Numbered from the stretch's first letter, positions 42,287 to 51,373 are shown. The stretch is 60,555 bases of DNA from an uncultured Gemmiger sp. (GCA_944382785.1 CALWNO010000010.1:1-60555); one strand, 5' to 3'. A program made the numbers and translations. The notes: generated by a model from the letters alone, not told the origin.

Positions 42287-44017
42287 ATGATGAAAAATCA
42301 ACTTTGCCCCTCGTCCCGTTTTCTCCGCCTGATTCCCGCCCTGCTGGGCGCTGTGGCGGGGCTGGCGGTGTTCCTGTGGGTATACGGTACCGCGCCTCTG
42401 CATGTGAGCTGGGACAACTGGATTCTGCGCGGGTATGATGAGCTGGATGTCCAGCAGCACTATGCGGGCTGGCTTTTGTTCCGTAATGCCCACTGGGCCT
42501 TTCCACTGGGCATGGCCGATACGGTGGCCATGCCGGACGGCACCGCCATCTCCTACACCGACAGCCTGCCCTGGGTGAGTATCCTTCTTAAACTGCTACG
42601 GGGCTTTCTGCCTGCCACCTTCCAGTGGTTCGGGCTGTATGTTCTGGGCTGCTTTGTACTGCAGGGAGCCGCAGGCGGCCTTCTGTGTGCCCGCCGGCTG
42701 AAGAGCCGCCGGCAGGCGGCGGTGACCGGTCTGCTGGGCGGTGGGGTGTTTGCCTGTCTGCCCACCTTGTGGGAGCGGGCTTTCCGCCATACGGCTCTGG
42801 CCTCCCAGTGGCTGTTTCTCTTTGCTTTGTATGTGTATCTGGAAAGCCGGGATACCCTTCGCCGCACCGGCCGTGTCCCGAAAGGGCGATGGTGGCTGGC
42901 GGTACTGGCCTTCCTTGCTGTGGGAATCCATCCCTATTTTCTGCCGCCGGTCATGGTCTGCGCCCTGCTTTGGTGTGTGGACCGGGTGCGCCTGAAAGGC
43001 GGAAAAAGGGGAGCGGTGCTGGATTTCGCCGCCGCTTTGGCTGCGGCTCTGGCGGGCAGTGTGCTCTGCGGGGCCGTGGGCACCGAAAGTTCCCTGAGCC
43101 GGGATGGCTACGGCGAGTTTTCCATGAACCTGAACGCCCTCTTCAATCCCTATTCCCGGGGACAATATACCTGGTCCCGCCTGCTGCCGGTGCTGCCCCA
43201 GCAGACCAACCAGTATGACGGCTTCAACTACCTGGGCCTGGGGGTGCTGGCACTGCTGGCGGTTTCCCTGATCCTGTCTGCCGTAGCGGCGTTTCGCCAC
43301 CCGGAACAAATCAGGACCTGGTGGGGCCGCAACTGGCCGGTGGCCATAGTCTGCGGGCTGCTCACCCTGTTTGCGGTCAGCAATCAGGTTTATTGGGGCA
43401 ATTCGGGCTTCACGATCCCTCTGCCCGGTTGGCTGCTCAGCCTTTGTGGAATCTTCCGCGCCAGCGGCCGGATGTTCTACCTGCCCGCCGCCTGCCTGGT
43501 GGTATGGGGCGTGTACACCTTGCAAATCACCTGCCGCCGCCTGCCCAAACCGGCAGTGTGCAGCAGCATACTGCTGGCGGTGTTGCTGGCGGTGCAAGTC
43601 TGGGACCTGTCTGCCGTGGCAGCTGAAAAGCAAAATTACTTTACAGATGCTGTTGCCGATCCGGTGGAAACCGTGGCCGACCATCCCATGACCGCCGGGA
43701 TCGGTGCGGGCCGCAGTGCTCTGCTGGCGGCTGGGGAAGTGCGGGAGGACCGCCTGCGCCTGCTGGCGATTCTGGCGGGCAAGGAGGGGCTGCCCACCAA
43801 TCTGGATATTGCGGTGTCAGGCAGCCATGCAGCTGCGGCGCAGAGCCGCGCGGATACAGCAGCGCAGCTGCTCAGCGGGCAGTATGACCCCACCGCTGTT
43901 TATATCACCACCGATGAGTCGGTGTGGAACCGGTGGCAGCAGATCTTTGCCGATGACCCCAAGCCTTATTTCTTCTCGGCAGATTCCTGTTATTTCATGC
44001 TCTGCCTGGAACCGTAA
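42287..44017 (+). CDS. DUF6311-like polytopic membrane protein
   Basis: A 576-residue protein with about eleven membrane spans, starting four bases after relA. The first outside loop (DELDVQQHYAGWLLFRN...PLGMADTVAMPDGTAISYTDSLPW) is the pattern I recall for DUF6311, a GT-C-like family probably acting on cell-surface sugars. No enzyme activity can be shown. The C-terminal 130 residues are soluble. Confidence 0.65.
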   Translation: MMKNQLCPSSRFLRLIPALLGAVAGLAVFLWVYGTAPLHVSWDNWILRGYDELDVQQHYAGWLLFRNAHWAFPLGMADTVAMPDGTAISYTDSLPWVSILLKLLRGFLPATFQWFGLYVLGCFVLQGAAGGLLCARRLKSRRQAAVTGLLGGGVFACLPTLWERAFRHTALASQWLFLFALYVYLESRDTLRRTGRVPKGRWWLAVLAFLAVGIHPYFLPPVMVCALLWCVDRVRLKGGKRGAVLDFAAALAAALAGSVLCGAVGTESSLSRDGYGEFSMNLNALFNPYSRGQYTWSRLLPVLPQQTNQYDGFNYLGLGVLALLAVSLILSAVAAFRHPEQIRTWWGRNWPVAIVCGLLTLFAVSNQVYWGNSGFTIPLPGWLLSLCGIFRASGRMFYLPAACLVVWGVYTLQITCRRLPKPAVCSSILLAVLLAVQVWDLSAVAAEKQNYFTDAVADPVETVADHPMTAGIGAGRSALLAAGEVREDRLRLLAILAGKEGLPTNLDIAVSGSHAAAAQSRADTAAQLLSGQYDPTAVYITTDESVWNRWQQIFADDPKPYFFSADSCYFMLCLEP

Positions 44018-44042
44018 GTCATATAAAAGGAGATCATTGTTT

Positions 44043-44498
44043 ATGCGTGCCGTGATTCAACGTGTGTCCGCAGCATCGGTGGTGGTCAATGGCGGCGAGC
44101 CACGCACCATCGGCCCGGGCCTAGTGATCCTGCTGGGCGTCCGTGATGGCGAGGACGGAACCATCATTCCCAAGCTGGCCGCCAAATGTGCCAACCTGCG
44201 CATCTTTGATGATGCCCAGGGCAAACTCAACTGCAGCGCCACGGAACTGGGTCTGTCCGCCCTGGTGGTGTCCAACTTTACCCTTTACGGAGACACCTCC
44301 CGCGGCAACCGCCCCAGCTTCATCCGGGCCGCCAAGGGAGAGGCTGCCGAAAATCTGTACAACGCCTTTCTCACCGAACTGGGCACACAGCCTTTGAAGG
44401 AAATTCAACACGGGGAGTTTGGCGCCAATATGCAGGTGTCCTTGACCAACGATGGTCCCGTAACCATCATGATCGACACCGACGAATGGAAAAAGTGA
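44043..44498 (+). CDS. dtd: D-aminoacyl-tRNA deacylase
   Basis: A 151-residue proofreading enzyme that frees tRNA from D-amino acids. Motifs: MRAVIQRVSAASV at the start, SNFTLYGDTSRGNRPSF (the family usually has SQFTL) and TNDGPVT with the Gly-Pro of the active site. The ATG at 44043 follows AAAGGAGATC. It is followed nine bases later by an MBL-fold gene. Confidence 0.92.
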   Translation: MRAVIQRVSAASVVVNGGEPRTIGPGLVILLGVRDGEDGTIIPKLAAKCANLRIFDDAQGKLNCSATELGLSALVVSNFTLYGDTSRGNRPSFIRAAKGEAAENLYNAFLTELGTQPLKEIQHGEFGANMQVSLTNDGPVTIMIDTDEWKK

Positions 44499-44506
44499 GG
44501 TACTCC

Positions 44507-45112
44507 ATGAAACTTCTGCATATTTCCGGCCCCTGGCCGCTGTGCACCAACACCTTCCTGCTCATCACCGAGGCCGGACACGGCATTGCCATCGACCCGG
44601 CCGCCGATGCGGCACGATATCTGGACCCGCTGCAGGAAGCCGGTGCCACCCTGACCCATATCTTCCTGACTCATGGCCATTATGACCATGTGGGCACCGT
44701 GAAGGCCCTGAAACAGCAGACCGGCGCCAAGGTGATGATGGACCCTGCCGACGCGCAAGGCAGCCAGATGTTCCCCCTGACCCCGGATATCATTGACGAA
44801 TCCTGGCCGGAAAACGGCACCGTCACGGTGGATGAACTGACCTTCCGGCTGTGGCACACCCCGGGCCACAGCCCCGGCAGTGTCTGCCTGGCCTGCGGCG
44901 GCTGCCTGTTCAGCGGTGATACCCTGTTTGCTTCCTCCTGTGGTCGCACCGACCTGCCCGGAGGAAGCCCGGAACAGATGCGCCGCAGTCTTTCTCTGGT
45001 GGCTAATCTGCCCCTGCCGGATGAGACCAAGGTTTTGCCCGGGCATGAAAGTTTCTCCACCCTTGGCCAGGAACGGCGCAGCAATCCCTTCCTGCTGGGC
45101 GAATGGTACTGA
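44507..45112 (+). CDS. MBL-fold metallo-hydrolase (glyoxalase II-like)
   Basis: A 201-residue enzyme with the metal motif THGHYDHVG and further ligands in HTPGHSPGS, SGDTLF and PGHES. This set is typical of the short glyoxalase II-like branch of the metallo-beta-lactamase fold. Substrate unknown. The ATG at 44507 has GTGAGG upstream. Confidence 0.85.
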   Translation: MKLLHISGPWPLCTNTFLLITEAGHGIAIDPAADAARYLDPLQEAGATLTHIFLTHGHYDHVGTVKALKQQTGAKVMMDPADAQGSQMFPLTPDIIDESWPENGTVTVDELTFRLWHTPGHSPGSVCLACGGCLFSGDTLFASSCGRTDLPGGSPEQMRRSLSLVANLPLPDETKVLPGHESFSTLGQERRSNPFLLGEWY

Positions 45113-45129
45113 TGCAGGAGGTCGTCCCC

Positions 45130-46623
45130 ATGCAAATCGTTTTGCGCGGTCCGTCGGCGGGGTATGAAGCCGAACATGTGGCCCGTCTGTTTTTCCCGGA
45201 TGCAGTTCTGGCCGGTGCCGATGAGGTACTGGCGGAGGACGGGCCGGATCTCATCGCCGCACTGGATGGCAGTGTGACCCAGCTTGTCTATCTGCGCCAG
45301 GGTGGTATGCTTTTCTGGAAGGCTGCTCCTGTGTCCCGCAATCTGGCGCCCAAACAGCGAGAGTATGCCCTGTGCCGGATGCTGTACACTCTGGCCTGTG
45401 AACACACCGGTATCCGTCCGCCCTGGGGGATGATGACCGGGGTGCGCCCGGTGCGCATCATCCACGATATGCGGGATGCCGGCGCCACCGAGGATCAGAT
45501 CAGACATCGTTTTCTGGAAGAATACGACTGCACACCCAAGCGCTATGACATGGCTCTGTCCATTGCGGATCTGCAGCGCCCGGTGCTGGAAAAATCCGCT
45601 CCCATGGACTGCAGCGTCTATGCGGGAATTCCCTTCTGTCCCACCCGGTGCAGTTATTGCAGCTTTGTTTCCCGCACCGTGGGGGATAAGTCCACCCGCG
45701 CCCTGGTAGAACCCTATGTGGACTGCCTGTGCCGGGAACTCACCGCCACCCGGCAGGCGGTGGACGACTGCGGGCTGCGGGTTCGCACGTTGTATATCGG
45801 CGGCGGTACGCCCACCAGTCTGACAGCTCCCCAGCTGCGCAAGCTCATGGCCCATATGGCGGATATCTTCCCGTTGTCTCAGCTGCAGGAATATACGGTG
45901 GAAGCCGGGCGTCCCGACTGCACCGACGAGGAAAAACTGCGCATCCTGAAGGAGTACGGCGCCACCCGCATCTCCATCAACCCGCAGACTTTTTCGGATG
46001 AGGTGTTGCGCAACATCGGGCGGCGGCATACCGCCCAGGATATTCTGGACTGCTACCGCACCGCCCGGGCCGTCGGCCATGATAACATCAACATGGACCT
46101 GATCGCCGGGCTGCCGGGGGACACGGTGGAGGGATTCCGCCGCAGCCTGGAAACGGCCATCTCCCTGGACCCGGAAAACATCACGGTTCACACCCTGACC
46201 CTCAAACGGGCCTCCAATCTGGTGGTGGAACACCGGGCTGCCGCATATGATGATGTGGTTGCCATGCTGCAGAACTGTGAGCTGCTGTATCAGGCGGGAT
46301 ACCGTCCCTACTACCTCTACCGCCAGAAAGGTACCCTGCAGAATCTGGAAAACATCGGCTGGAGCAAACCCGGTCGGGAATGCCTGTACAACATCTACAT
46401 CATGGAGGAAGTCCACACCATCCTCTCTGCGGGGGCGGGTGGGTCCACCAAGCTGGTCATGCCGGGGCAGCGCCGCGGCAGGATCGAGCGAATCTTCAAT
46501 TTCAAATATCCGACGGAATACATCGATCGCTTCGACACGGTCCTGGACCGCAAGAAGGGAGTGAAACGCTTCTATGACGCTTATCTCCAAACAGACCCCG
46601 CCCAAACGACTGGTGGGGTGTGA
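45130..46623 (+). CDS. hemZ: Oxygen-independent coproporphyrinogen dehydrogenase HemZ
   Basis: A 497-residue radical SAM enzyme. The cluster motif CxxxCxxC is at Cys170, Cys174, Cys177 (CPTRCSYC); before it lies the HemZ-specific N-terminal domain of 160 residues with GMMTGVRPVRI. Later patterns TLYIGGGTPTSL, EAGRPD, RISINPQTF and NMDLIAGLPGDT are typical of HemN-like enzymes. Its real substrate in anaerobes without a full heme pathway is unsure. The ATG at 45130 follows AGGAGG; its 3' end overlaps the kinase gene by 50 bases. Confidence 0.9.
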   Translation: MQIVLRGPSAGYEAEHVARLFFPDAVLAGADEVLAEDGPDLIAALDGSVTQLVYLRQGGMLFWKAAPVSRNLAPKQREYALCRMLYTLACEHTGIRPPWGMMTGVRPVRIIHDMRDAGATEDQIRHRFLEEYDCTPKRYDMALSIADLQRPVLEKSAPMDCSVYAGIPFCPTRCSYCSFVSRTVGDKSTRALVEPYVDCLCRELTATRQAVDDCGLRVRTLYIGGGTPTSLTAPQLRKLMAHMADIFPLSQLQEYTVEAGRPDCTDEEKLRILKEYGATRISINPQTFSDEVLRNIGRRHTAQDILDCYRTARAVGHDNINMDLIAGLPGDTVEGFRRSLETAISLDPENITVHTLTLKRASNLVVEHRAAAYDDVVAMLQNCELLYQAGYRPYYLYRQKGTLQNLENIGWSKPGRECLYNIYIMEEVHTILSAGAGGSTKLVMPGQRRGRIERIFNFKYPTEYIDRFDTVLDRKKGVKRFYDAYLQTDPAQTTGGV

Positions 46624-47503
46624 ACTCATCAATCTGGCTGCTGCCGATCAGGCCCGTTTTGTGCAGGTATGTGAGCAGCGCTACCATGACCGCCTGGATG
46701 CCGCAGCCCATGCGGCTCTGAACAGCGGGGCCCAGATCGTCATGCTCACGGGACCTTCCGCTGCCGGCAAGACCACCACCGCCCGCAAGCTGTCCCAGCG
46801 CATTGCCGCGGCCGGGCGGCGCAGCGCCGTCATCAGCCTGGATGACTTTTTTGTGGGGGAGGGACGCTATCCCAAGCAGCCCAACGGCGCGGACGATTAC
46901 GAGTGTGTGGAGGCATTGGATCTGCCGGTGCTGCGCCGCTGTCTGCGGGATCTGGCCGAGACCGGTGTTTGCGATACCCCAGTTTTTGACTTTCTGACCC
47001 AGAAACCCACCGGCACCACCCGACATATCGACGGCCGGGGCGGGGTGGTGGTCATCGAAGGGCTGCACGCCTTCAACCCGGCGCTGGGGGTGGACAGTCT
47101 GCCCAAGGGGACGGCCATCCACATCTATGCGGGCTTGCGGGAAGAGTATGCGGCGGCGGATGGGGCCCGGATTCTGGCCACCCGGGATATCCGACTGGCT
47201 CGGCGCCTGACCCGGGATTTTTTGTTCCGCGGCCATGATGCCGATTTCACTCTGCGCCTGTGGCCTCATGTCTGCCAGTCGGAGGACCGGTATATCAAGG
47301 CGTTCAAGAGCCGGGCAGACCTGGTTCTGGATACCTCTTTCAGCTATGAAGTCTGCCTGTGGGGACACTATACCCGCAAGATGACCGCCACCGAATATGC
47401 CGACCGCCTGCAGAGGTTGTGCCGACAATTCGGCGATTTTAACCCCCTGCCTGACACGATGATACCTGCGGACAGCATGCTGCGGGAGTTTATTGGACAG
47501 TAA
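46574..47503 (+). CDS. Uridine kinase-like nucleoside kinase
   Basis: A 309-residue P-loop kinase (GPSAAGKTTT at 60-69). VISLDDFFVG and HIDGRGGVVVIEGLHAFNP match the uridine kinase/phosphoribulokinase fold, with catalytic Asp in the DDFF stretch. The clostridial branch often has a threonyl-tRNA synthetase-like N-terminal part; here it is absent or very short. The start lies inside hemZ (50-base overlap). Likely role: phosphorylate a nucleoside in salvage. Confidence 0.8.
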   Translation: MTLISKQTPPKRLVGCELINLAAADQARFVQVCEQRYHDRLDAAAHAALNSGAQIVMLTGPSAAGKTTTARKLSQRIAAAGRRSAVISLDDFFVGEGRYPKQPNGADDYECVEALDLPVLRRCLRDLAETGVCDTPVFDFLTQKPTGTTRHIDGRGGVVVIEGLHAFNPALGVDSLPKGTAIHIYAGLREEYAAADGARILATRDIRLARRLTRDFLFRGHDADFTLRLWPHVCQSEDRYIKAFKSRADLVLDTSFSYEVCLWGHYTRKMTATEYADRLQRLCRQFGDFNPLPDTMIPADSMLREFIGQ

Positions 47504-47567
47504 GCAAGAATGTGTATTGATACTGGCAAATATTAACGAAAACGTAACATTTTGGGCGGATTTCAGA

Positions 47568-47596
47568 TTGCAAAGCGTGGCGCAATCGGCTATAAT
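47568..47596 (+). promoter_or_regulatory. Promoter of the zinc-ribbon protein gene
   Basis: TTGCAA, 17 bases, TATAAT, about 70 bases before the ATG at 47665. Confidence 0.8.
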
Positions 47597-47664
47597 GCAG
47601 ATAGCAGCGGGTCGTGCAGGCACGGCCCGCCCCAGTATCATCATGAATGTGAGGTGCGTTTCCC

Positions 47665-48144
47665 ATGACGTTTGAACTCGATTTTGACAAGATCAAGGAA
47701 CAGAGCATGCAGTTTGTGGACGTTGCCAAAAAGACGGCGTTGGACCTGGCCGATAAGGGCAAGAACCAGCTGGACCTGGTCAACCAGCAGACCCAGCTGG
47801 CCAAGGCACAGCGCCAGCTCGGTGCTCTGGTGTATACCCTGCATAAGTCCGGCGAGGAAAACCAGCCCCTGGTGGATAAGTATATGGAGCACATTGCTTC
47901 CATCGAAGCCGCCATTGAGGAGATCAAGGGCCGCATGACTGCGGACGAGGCTGCTCAGGCTGAGGAAGCCGCCTCCCAGGCCACCGATGTGACCGATACC
48001 GCCGAAGCGGCGGACACCGCGGAGGAAGAATCCTACGAGGATGAGGAAGAAACGCCGAGCCATTACACCAAGGTCTGCCCTGTCTGTCATGCCAAGGTGG
48101 ATATGGATGCGTTGTTCTGCAACCATTGCGGTGCACAGCTGTAA
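47665..48144 (+). CDS. Coiled-coil protein with C-terminal zinc ribbon
   Basis: A 159-residue protein: an N-terminal helical, heptad-like region (about residues 1-95), an acidic Ala/Glu-rich linker (about 96-130) and a zinc ribbon CPVCHAKV...FCNHCGAQL with four cysteines. No catalytic motif. Function unknown; zinc ribbons of this kind often mediate protein contacts. It has its own promoter. Confidence 0.75.
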   Translation: MTFELDFDKIKEQSMQFVDVAKKTALDLADKGKNQLDLVNQQTQLAKAQRQLGALVYTLHKSGEENQPLVDKYMEHIASIEAAIEEIKGRMTADEAAQAEEAASQATDVTDTAEAADTAEEESYEDEEETPSHYTKVCPVCHAKVDMDALFCNHCGAQL

Positions 48145-48151
48145 AATTTGC

Positions 48152-48179
48152 TTGACGAATCCAAATTCTGTTGTACAAT
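48152..48179 (+). promoter_or_regulatory. mazG promoter
   Basis: TTGACG, 16 bases, TACAAT, starting eight bases after the stop codon of the zinc-ribbon gene. Confidence 0.7.
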
Positions 48180-48215
48180 AGAAATCCGGCGCGCCGCGCC
48201 GCCCCAGGTAGAACT

Positions 48216-48902
48216 ATGATCGAATATCCGCAAAAAGCCCGGTATACGGCGGAAGATCTGGTGGCCATCATCGCCATTTTGCGCGATCCCGAAAACGGCT
48301 GCCCGTGGGATCGGGTACAGACCCACGCCTCCATCCGGATGAACTTTCTGGAAGAAGCCTATGAGGCGGTGGATGCCATCGACCTGCAGGACCCCGAACT
48401 GCTGTGCGAGGAACTGGGCGATGTGCTCATGCAGGTGGTGTTTCACGCCCGCATGGAGGAAGAGGCCGGCCGGAACGGCTGGGCAGAGATTTGCGATGGT
48501 GTGTGCCGCAAACTGATCTGGCGGCATCCCCATATTTTTGGTTCGCAAACCGGGACCGAAGGCATAAATGACTGGGATACGCTCAAGAATATGGAAAAGG
48601 GCCGCACCACCATGGAGGCGGACCTGGCCAGTGTGCCCCGGGCCTTGCCGGCCCTGATGCGCGCCGCCAAACTGCAGAAGCGCGCTGCCCGGCACGGTGC
48701 CGAAAGTTCGGCCTGCGAACCGGAACAACTGGCACGGCTGGCTCAGGATGCCGCCCGGGGCGGTCCCCAGGCCGAGCAGGCCATGGGGCAGCTGCTGTTT
48801 GAGGCGGTGGCTCTGGCCCGGGCTGCCGGCATCAATCCGGAGCAGGCCCTGGCCCGCTACAATGATGCGTTTGAGCAAAATCCCCCGCACCCAACCGTCT
48901 AA
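48216..48902 (+). CDS. mazG: Nucleoside triphosphate pyrophosphohydrolase MazG
   Basis: A 229-residue house-cleaning enzyme that turns NTPs into NMPs and pyrophosphate. The MazG core is clear: LRDPENGCPWDRVQTHASIR, LEEAYEAVDAID and EELGDVLMQVVFHA, with the acidic metal-binding residues. A second, weaker MazG-like unit follows. The ATG at 48216 is behind CAGGTAG. It opens the conserved cluster that runs to the S1 protein. Confidence 0.92.
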   Translation: MIEYPQKARYTAEDLVAIIAILRDPENGCPWDRVQTHASIRMNFLEEAYEAVDAIDLQDPELLCEELGDVLMQVVFHARMEEEAGRNGWAEICDGVCRKLIWRHPHIFGSQTGTEGINDWDTLKNMEKGRTTMEADLASVPRALPALMRAAKLQKRAARHGAESSACEPEQLARLAQDAARGGPQAEQAMGQLLFEAVALARAAGINPEQALARYNDAFEQNPPHPTV

Positions 48903-48965
48903 AGGCGGAACTGTGATTGTACGAGACCCGCTTTTGGCATATAAATCACTTGGAGGTATAAACAA

Positions 48966-49238
48966 ATGACCAAAGTTGAACTGATCGCCGCTGTCGCTAC
49001 CAATGCCGGCCTGACCAAGAAGGATGCCGAGAAGGCTGTCAGCGCCACGCTGGATGTGATCACCGATGCTCTGAAGAATGGCGAGAAAGTGTCGCTGGTC
49101 GGCTTCGGCACTTTTGAAGTGCGCGAGCGCAAGGAACGCCAGGGCCGCAACCCCCAGACCCGTGAGCCCATGACCATCCCCGCATCCAAGCTGCCCGCTT
49201 TCAGCGCCGGCAAGGCTCTGAAGGACGCTGTCAAGTAA
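48966..49238 (+). CDS. hup: HU-type DNA-binding protein
   Basis: A 90-residue nucleoid protein. Pattern [25 protein letters not shown] and the arm [44 protein letters not shown] are typical of HU, which bends DNA without sequence preference. Ribosome binding site TTGGAGG. A terminator follows, so it may be made in large amounts alone. Confidence 0.95.
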   Translation: MTKVELIAAVATNAGLTKKDAEKAVSATLDVITDALKNGEKVSLVGFGTFEVRERKERQGRNPQTREPMTIPASKLPAFSAGKALKDAVK

Positions 49239-49258
49239 TCAAGCGCTTTACAGCGCAT

Positions 49259-49300
49259 CGCCTGCCCCCGGCCAGCCGGGTCCGGCAGGCGTCTTTTTTA
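49259..49300 (+). terminator. Terminator after hup
   Basis: CGCCTGCC and GGCAGGCG (49259-49266 with 49284-49291) pair with inner GC pairs, followed by TCTTTTTT. Confidence 0.9.
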
Positions 49301-49328
49301 TCATTCTCCCGGAAAGGAATTTCCCCCT

Positions 49329-49574
49329 ATGCGTCTGGATAAATATCTCAAGGTCAGCCGTTTGATCAAGCGCCGCACTCTGGCCAACGAAGTGGCCGAT
49401 GCCGGCCGCGTGTTGGTGGGTGGAAAGCCTGCCAAGGCCAGCTATGCGGTCAAGGTGGGTGATGTGATTGAAATCACCTTCGGCAACCGCCCGGTGAAAG
49501 TCCGGGTCCTCTCGGTGGACGAACCCAAGGGCAAGGATGTGGCCCGCGAACTGTACGAAGTGCTGGAAGGCTGA
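49329..49574 (+). CDS. rqcP: S4-domain RNA-binding protein RqcP
   Basis: An 81-residue S4-domain protein (formerly YabO). MRLDKYLKVSRLIKRRTLANEVADAGRVLVGGKPAKASYAVKVGDVIEI covers the S4 fold. In Bacillus RqcP works with RqcH at stalled 50S subunits, adding alanine tails in ribosome quality control. Position next to yabP, yabQ and divIC matches that gene order. Confidence 0.88.
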   Translation: MRLDKYLKVSRLIKRRTLANEVADAGRVLVGGKPAKASYAVKVGDVIEITFGNRPVKVRVLSVDEPKGKDVARELYEVLEG

Positions 49575-49613
49575 AAAACTTTCCCGCCAGCCCCGCAAAA
49601 GGGGCATAACCCG

Positions 49614-49661
49614 GCTCCCTGGTGCATATGTTTTACCATACCGCACCAAGGGGGCTTTTTT
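49614..49661 (+). terminator. Strong terminator directly before yabP, hiding its ribosome binding site
   Basis: A 12-bp stem with one bulge (49614-49625 with 49643-49655) followed by six Ts. The only Shine-Dalgarno-like stretch for yabP, AAGGGGG, is the 3' arm of this stem, and the yabP ATG is at 49664. Confidence 0.8.
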
Positions 49662-49663
49662 CT

Positions 49664-49975
49664 ATGCCAGAACAAACCAGCCAACATGCCGTTGTGCAGC
49701 CGGCGGAGATCCCGGCATTCAAATCCCATACCCTGCAGCTGGAGGACCGCGCCCGTCTCACCGTCACCGGGGTGACCCGCATTGTCAGTTGCGATGAGAG
49801 CGGCGCTCTGCTCAAAACGGCCCAGGGAGATCTGACCATCGGAGGGCAGGGAATCCAGATCGGAGAGCTGTCGGTGCGCACCGGCCAGGTGCACATCACC
49901 GGCAAGATCGAATTCCTGCAATATACGGAAAACCGGGAAAGCGGCGGCGGGCTGCTGGCCCGGCTTCTGCGCTGA
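49664..49975 (+). CDS. yabP: Sporulation protein YabP
   Basis: A 103-residue spore cortex protein. The YabP core HTLQLEDRARLTVTGVTRIVSCDESGALLKTAQGDLTIGGQGIQIGELSVRTGQVHITGKIEFLQY is typical; it contains no enzyme motif. In Bacillus it is made under sigma-E and needed for the cortex. The ATG at 49664 is right behind the terminator stem. Overlaps yabQ by one base. Confidence 0.88.
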   Translation: MPEQTSQHAVVQPAEIPAFKSHTLQLEDRARLTVTGVTRIVSCDESGALLKTAQGDLTIGGQGIQIGELSVRTGQVHITGKIEFLQYTENRESGGGLLARLLR

Positions 49976-50460
49976 TGGCGGCCGCGCCGGTCCTGTGGGC
50001 CGTGGGCAGGGACGCGCTGTGGTGCCTGGGGCTGGGGCTTCTGTTGGCGGGGGCACGGGATGCGGTGGGCATCCTGCTCGGCAACGGCCGGGTCCTGTGT
50101 TTTGTGTGGGATCTGCTGGCCTTTGCGGCGGCGGCGGTGCTGCTGTACGGCTTTGGGGCGTCGGCCTCGGCGGCAGGGGGGATCCGCTGGTATATGGCTG
50201 CCGGTCTGGGGGCCGGGAGCCTTGGCTGGCGGTGGGCTGTGTCCGGACTGCTCCATGACCTGACCCGCCGTACCGCCCGGGGACTGCTGGCCTGTGCAAA
50301 TCGGATGGAAGCCGGGGTCAAAGCGCCTTTTGTGCATCTTGGGCAGAAAATGGCGGCAAAAGCAGAAACAAAAATTGCCTTGAAAGCGAAAAAAAGCACA
50401 CAAAAAGTAACAAAGCGGAAAAAACAGTTGCAAAAACAGAGGAAAATATTATATAATTGA
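49975..50460 (+). CDS. yabQ: Spore cortex protein YabQ
   Basis: A 161-residue membrane protein with about four spans and a long basic C-terminal tail. The family is recognised by position after yabP and before divIC and by the pattern ALWCLGLGLLLAGARDAVG...VLCFVWDLLAF...GIRWYMAAGLGAG. In Bacillus it localises to the outer forespore membrane and is required for cortex formation. The ATG overlaps the yabP stop (TGATG). Confidence 0.82.
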   Translation: MAAAPVLWAVGRDALWCLGLGLLLAGARDAVGILLGNGRVLCFVWDLLAFAAAAVLLYGFGASASAAGGIRWYMAAGLGAGSLGWRWAVSGLLHDLTRRTARGLLACANRMEAGVKAPFVHLGQKMAAKAETKIALKAKKSTQKVTKRKKQLQKQRKILYN

Positions 50461-50509
50461 TTCTGCATAAATCTGCTATATCCGACATGGTAAAGGAGGG
50501 GAGCAGACC

Positions 50510-50791
50510 ATGACCCGAAAAAGCGGACTCTTGCGGCGGTTGCTCCCGCTGTTTATCCTGATCCTGTGCGCATCACTGGTCTACAGCCTGATACGTTGCC
50601 AGATGACCATCAGCGCTAAACAGCAGGAACTGGTCGGCGTTCAGGCGCAGCTGGACAATCAGCTGGCCCAGAATGAGGAACTGCAGCGCACGCTGGATGA
50701 TGGTGAGGATGCCATTATCGAGCGTATCGCCCGCGATGAAGGATACTCCAAGCCCAATGAGCGCATCTGGAGAGACATCAGCGGCAAATAA
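50510..50791 (+). CDS. divIC: Septum formation initiator DivIC/FtsB-like
   Basis: A 93-residue bitopic membrane protein: a basic N-terminus, one membrane helix (about residues 10-28) and a coiled coil (TISAKQQELVGVQAQLDNQLAQNEELQRTLD), ending IERIARDEGYSKPNERIW. It belongs to the divisome subcomplex with FtsL and DivIB. AAAGGAGGGG precedes the start. Confidence 0.9.
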   Translation: MTRKSGLLRRLLPLFILILCASLVYSLIRCQMTISAKQQELVGVQAQLDNQLAQNEELQRTLDDGEDAIIERIARDEGYSKPNERIWRDISGK

Positions 50792-50876
50792 TCCGAACAG
50801 TGAAGAGCACCCACGCTCTTTTCTGAAATAAAAACAGGCGGGACCCGTGTTCCGCCGGAAAAAGGGGTATCATAGT

Positions 50877-51347
50877 TTGGCATTTCAGGTTGGGGATATC
50901 GTCGAAGGCAAAGTCACCGGCATCAAGCCGTTTGGCGCTTTCGTCTCTTTGCCGGAAGGCAAGAACGGCCTTGTCCACATTTCCGAGGTCTCTTATGAGT
51001 ATGTGCAGGACCTTTCCGCCGTACTGAGCGTCGGTCAAGCCGTCAAGGTGAAGATTTTGTCCATCGCACCGGACGGGAAGATCGCACTTTCCATCAAGCG
51101 CACCCAGCCCGCACCGGAGCGTGGTGCACGGCAGGGCGGTGCCCACCAGCAGCGGCAGCAGGGATCGGGGCCCCGACCCAAGCGTGAAGCGCCGCCCCGT
51201 GTGTGGCAGCCCAAACCTGCGCAGCCGCAGGGAAATCTCAGCTTTGAAGATATGATGGCGCGCTACAAGACCCAGAGCGAAGAAAAAATTGCGGATCTCA
51301 AGCGCGTGACTGAAAATCGCCGCGGGGGCTATTCCCGTCGGCGCTGA
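50877..51347 (+). CDS. S1-domain RNA-binding protein (YabR-like), TTG start
   Basis: A 156-residue protein. Residues 1-70 form an S1 domain (FQVGDIVEGKVTGIKPFGAFVSL...GLVHISEVS). The rest is basic, Gln/Arg/Pro-rich and ends with a short helix. TTG at 50877 is nine bases after AAAGGGG and gives MAFQVGDIVEGKV, the N-terminus expected for the family; an in-frame GTG at 50847 would add ten unmatched residues. Last gene of the mazG-divIC cluster. Confidence 0.85.
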   Translation: MAFQVGDIVEGKVTGIKPFGAFVSLPEGKNGLVHISEVSYEYVQDLSAVLSVGQAVKVKILSIAPDGKIALSIKRTQPAPERGARQGGAHQQRQQGSGPRPKREAPPRVWQPKPAQPQGNLSFEDMMARYKTQSEEKIADLKRVTENRRGGYSRRR

Positions 51348-51373
51348 TTTCCAGAACCTTCACCGCACACAGC

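Noticed and set aside
44680-46632. A 650-codon minus-strand frame opposite the MBL-fold and hemZ genes
   Set aside because: Shadow of biased codon use in the real genes; no motif or start signal.
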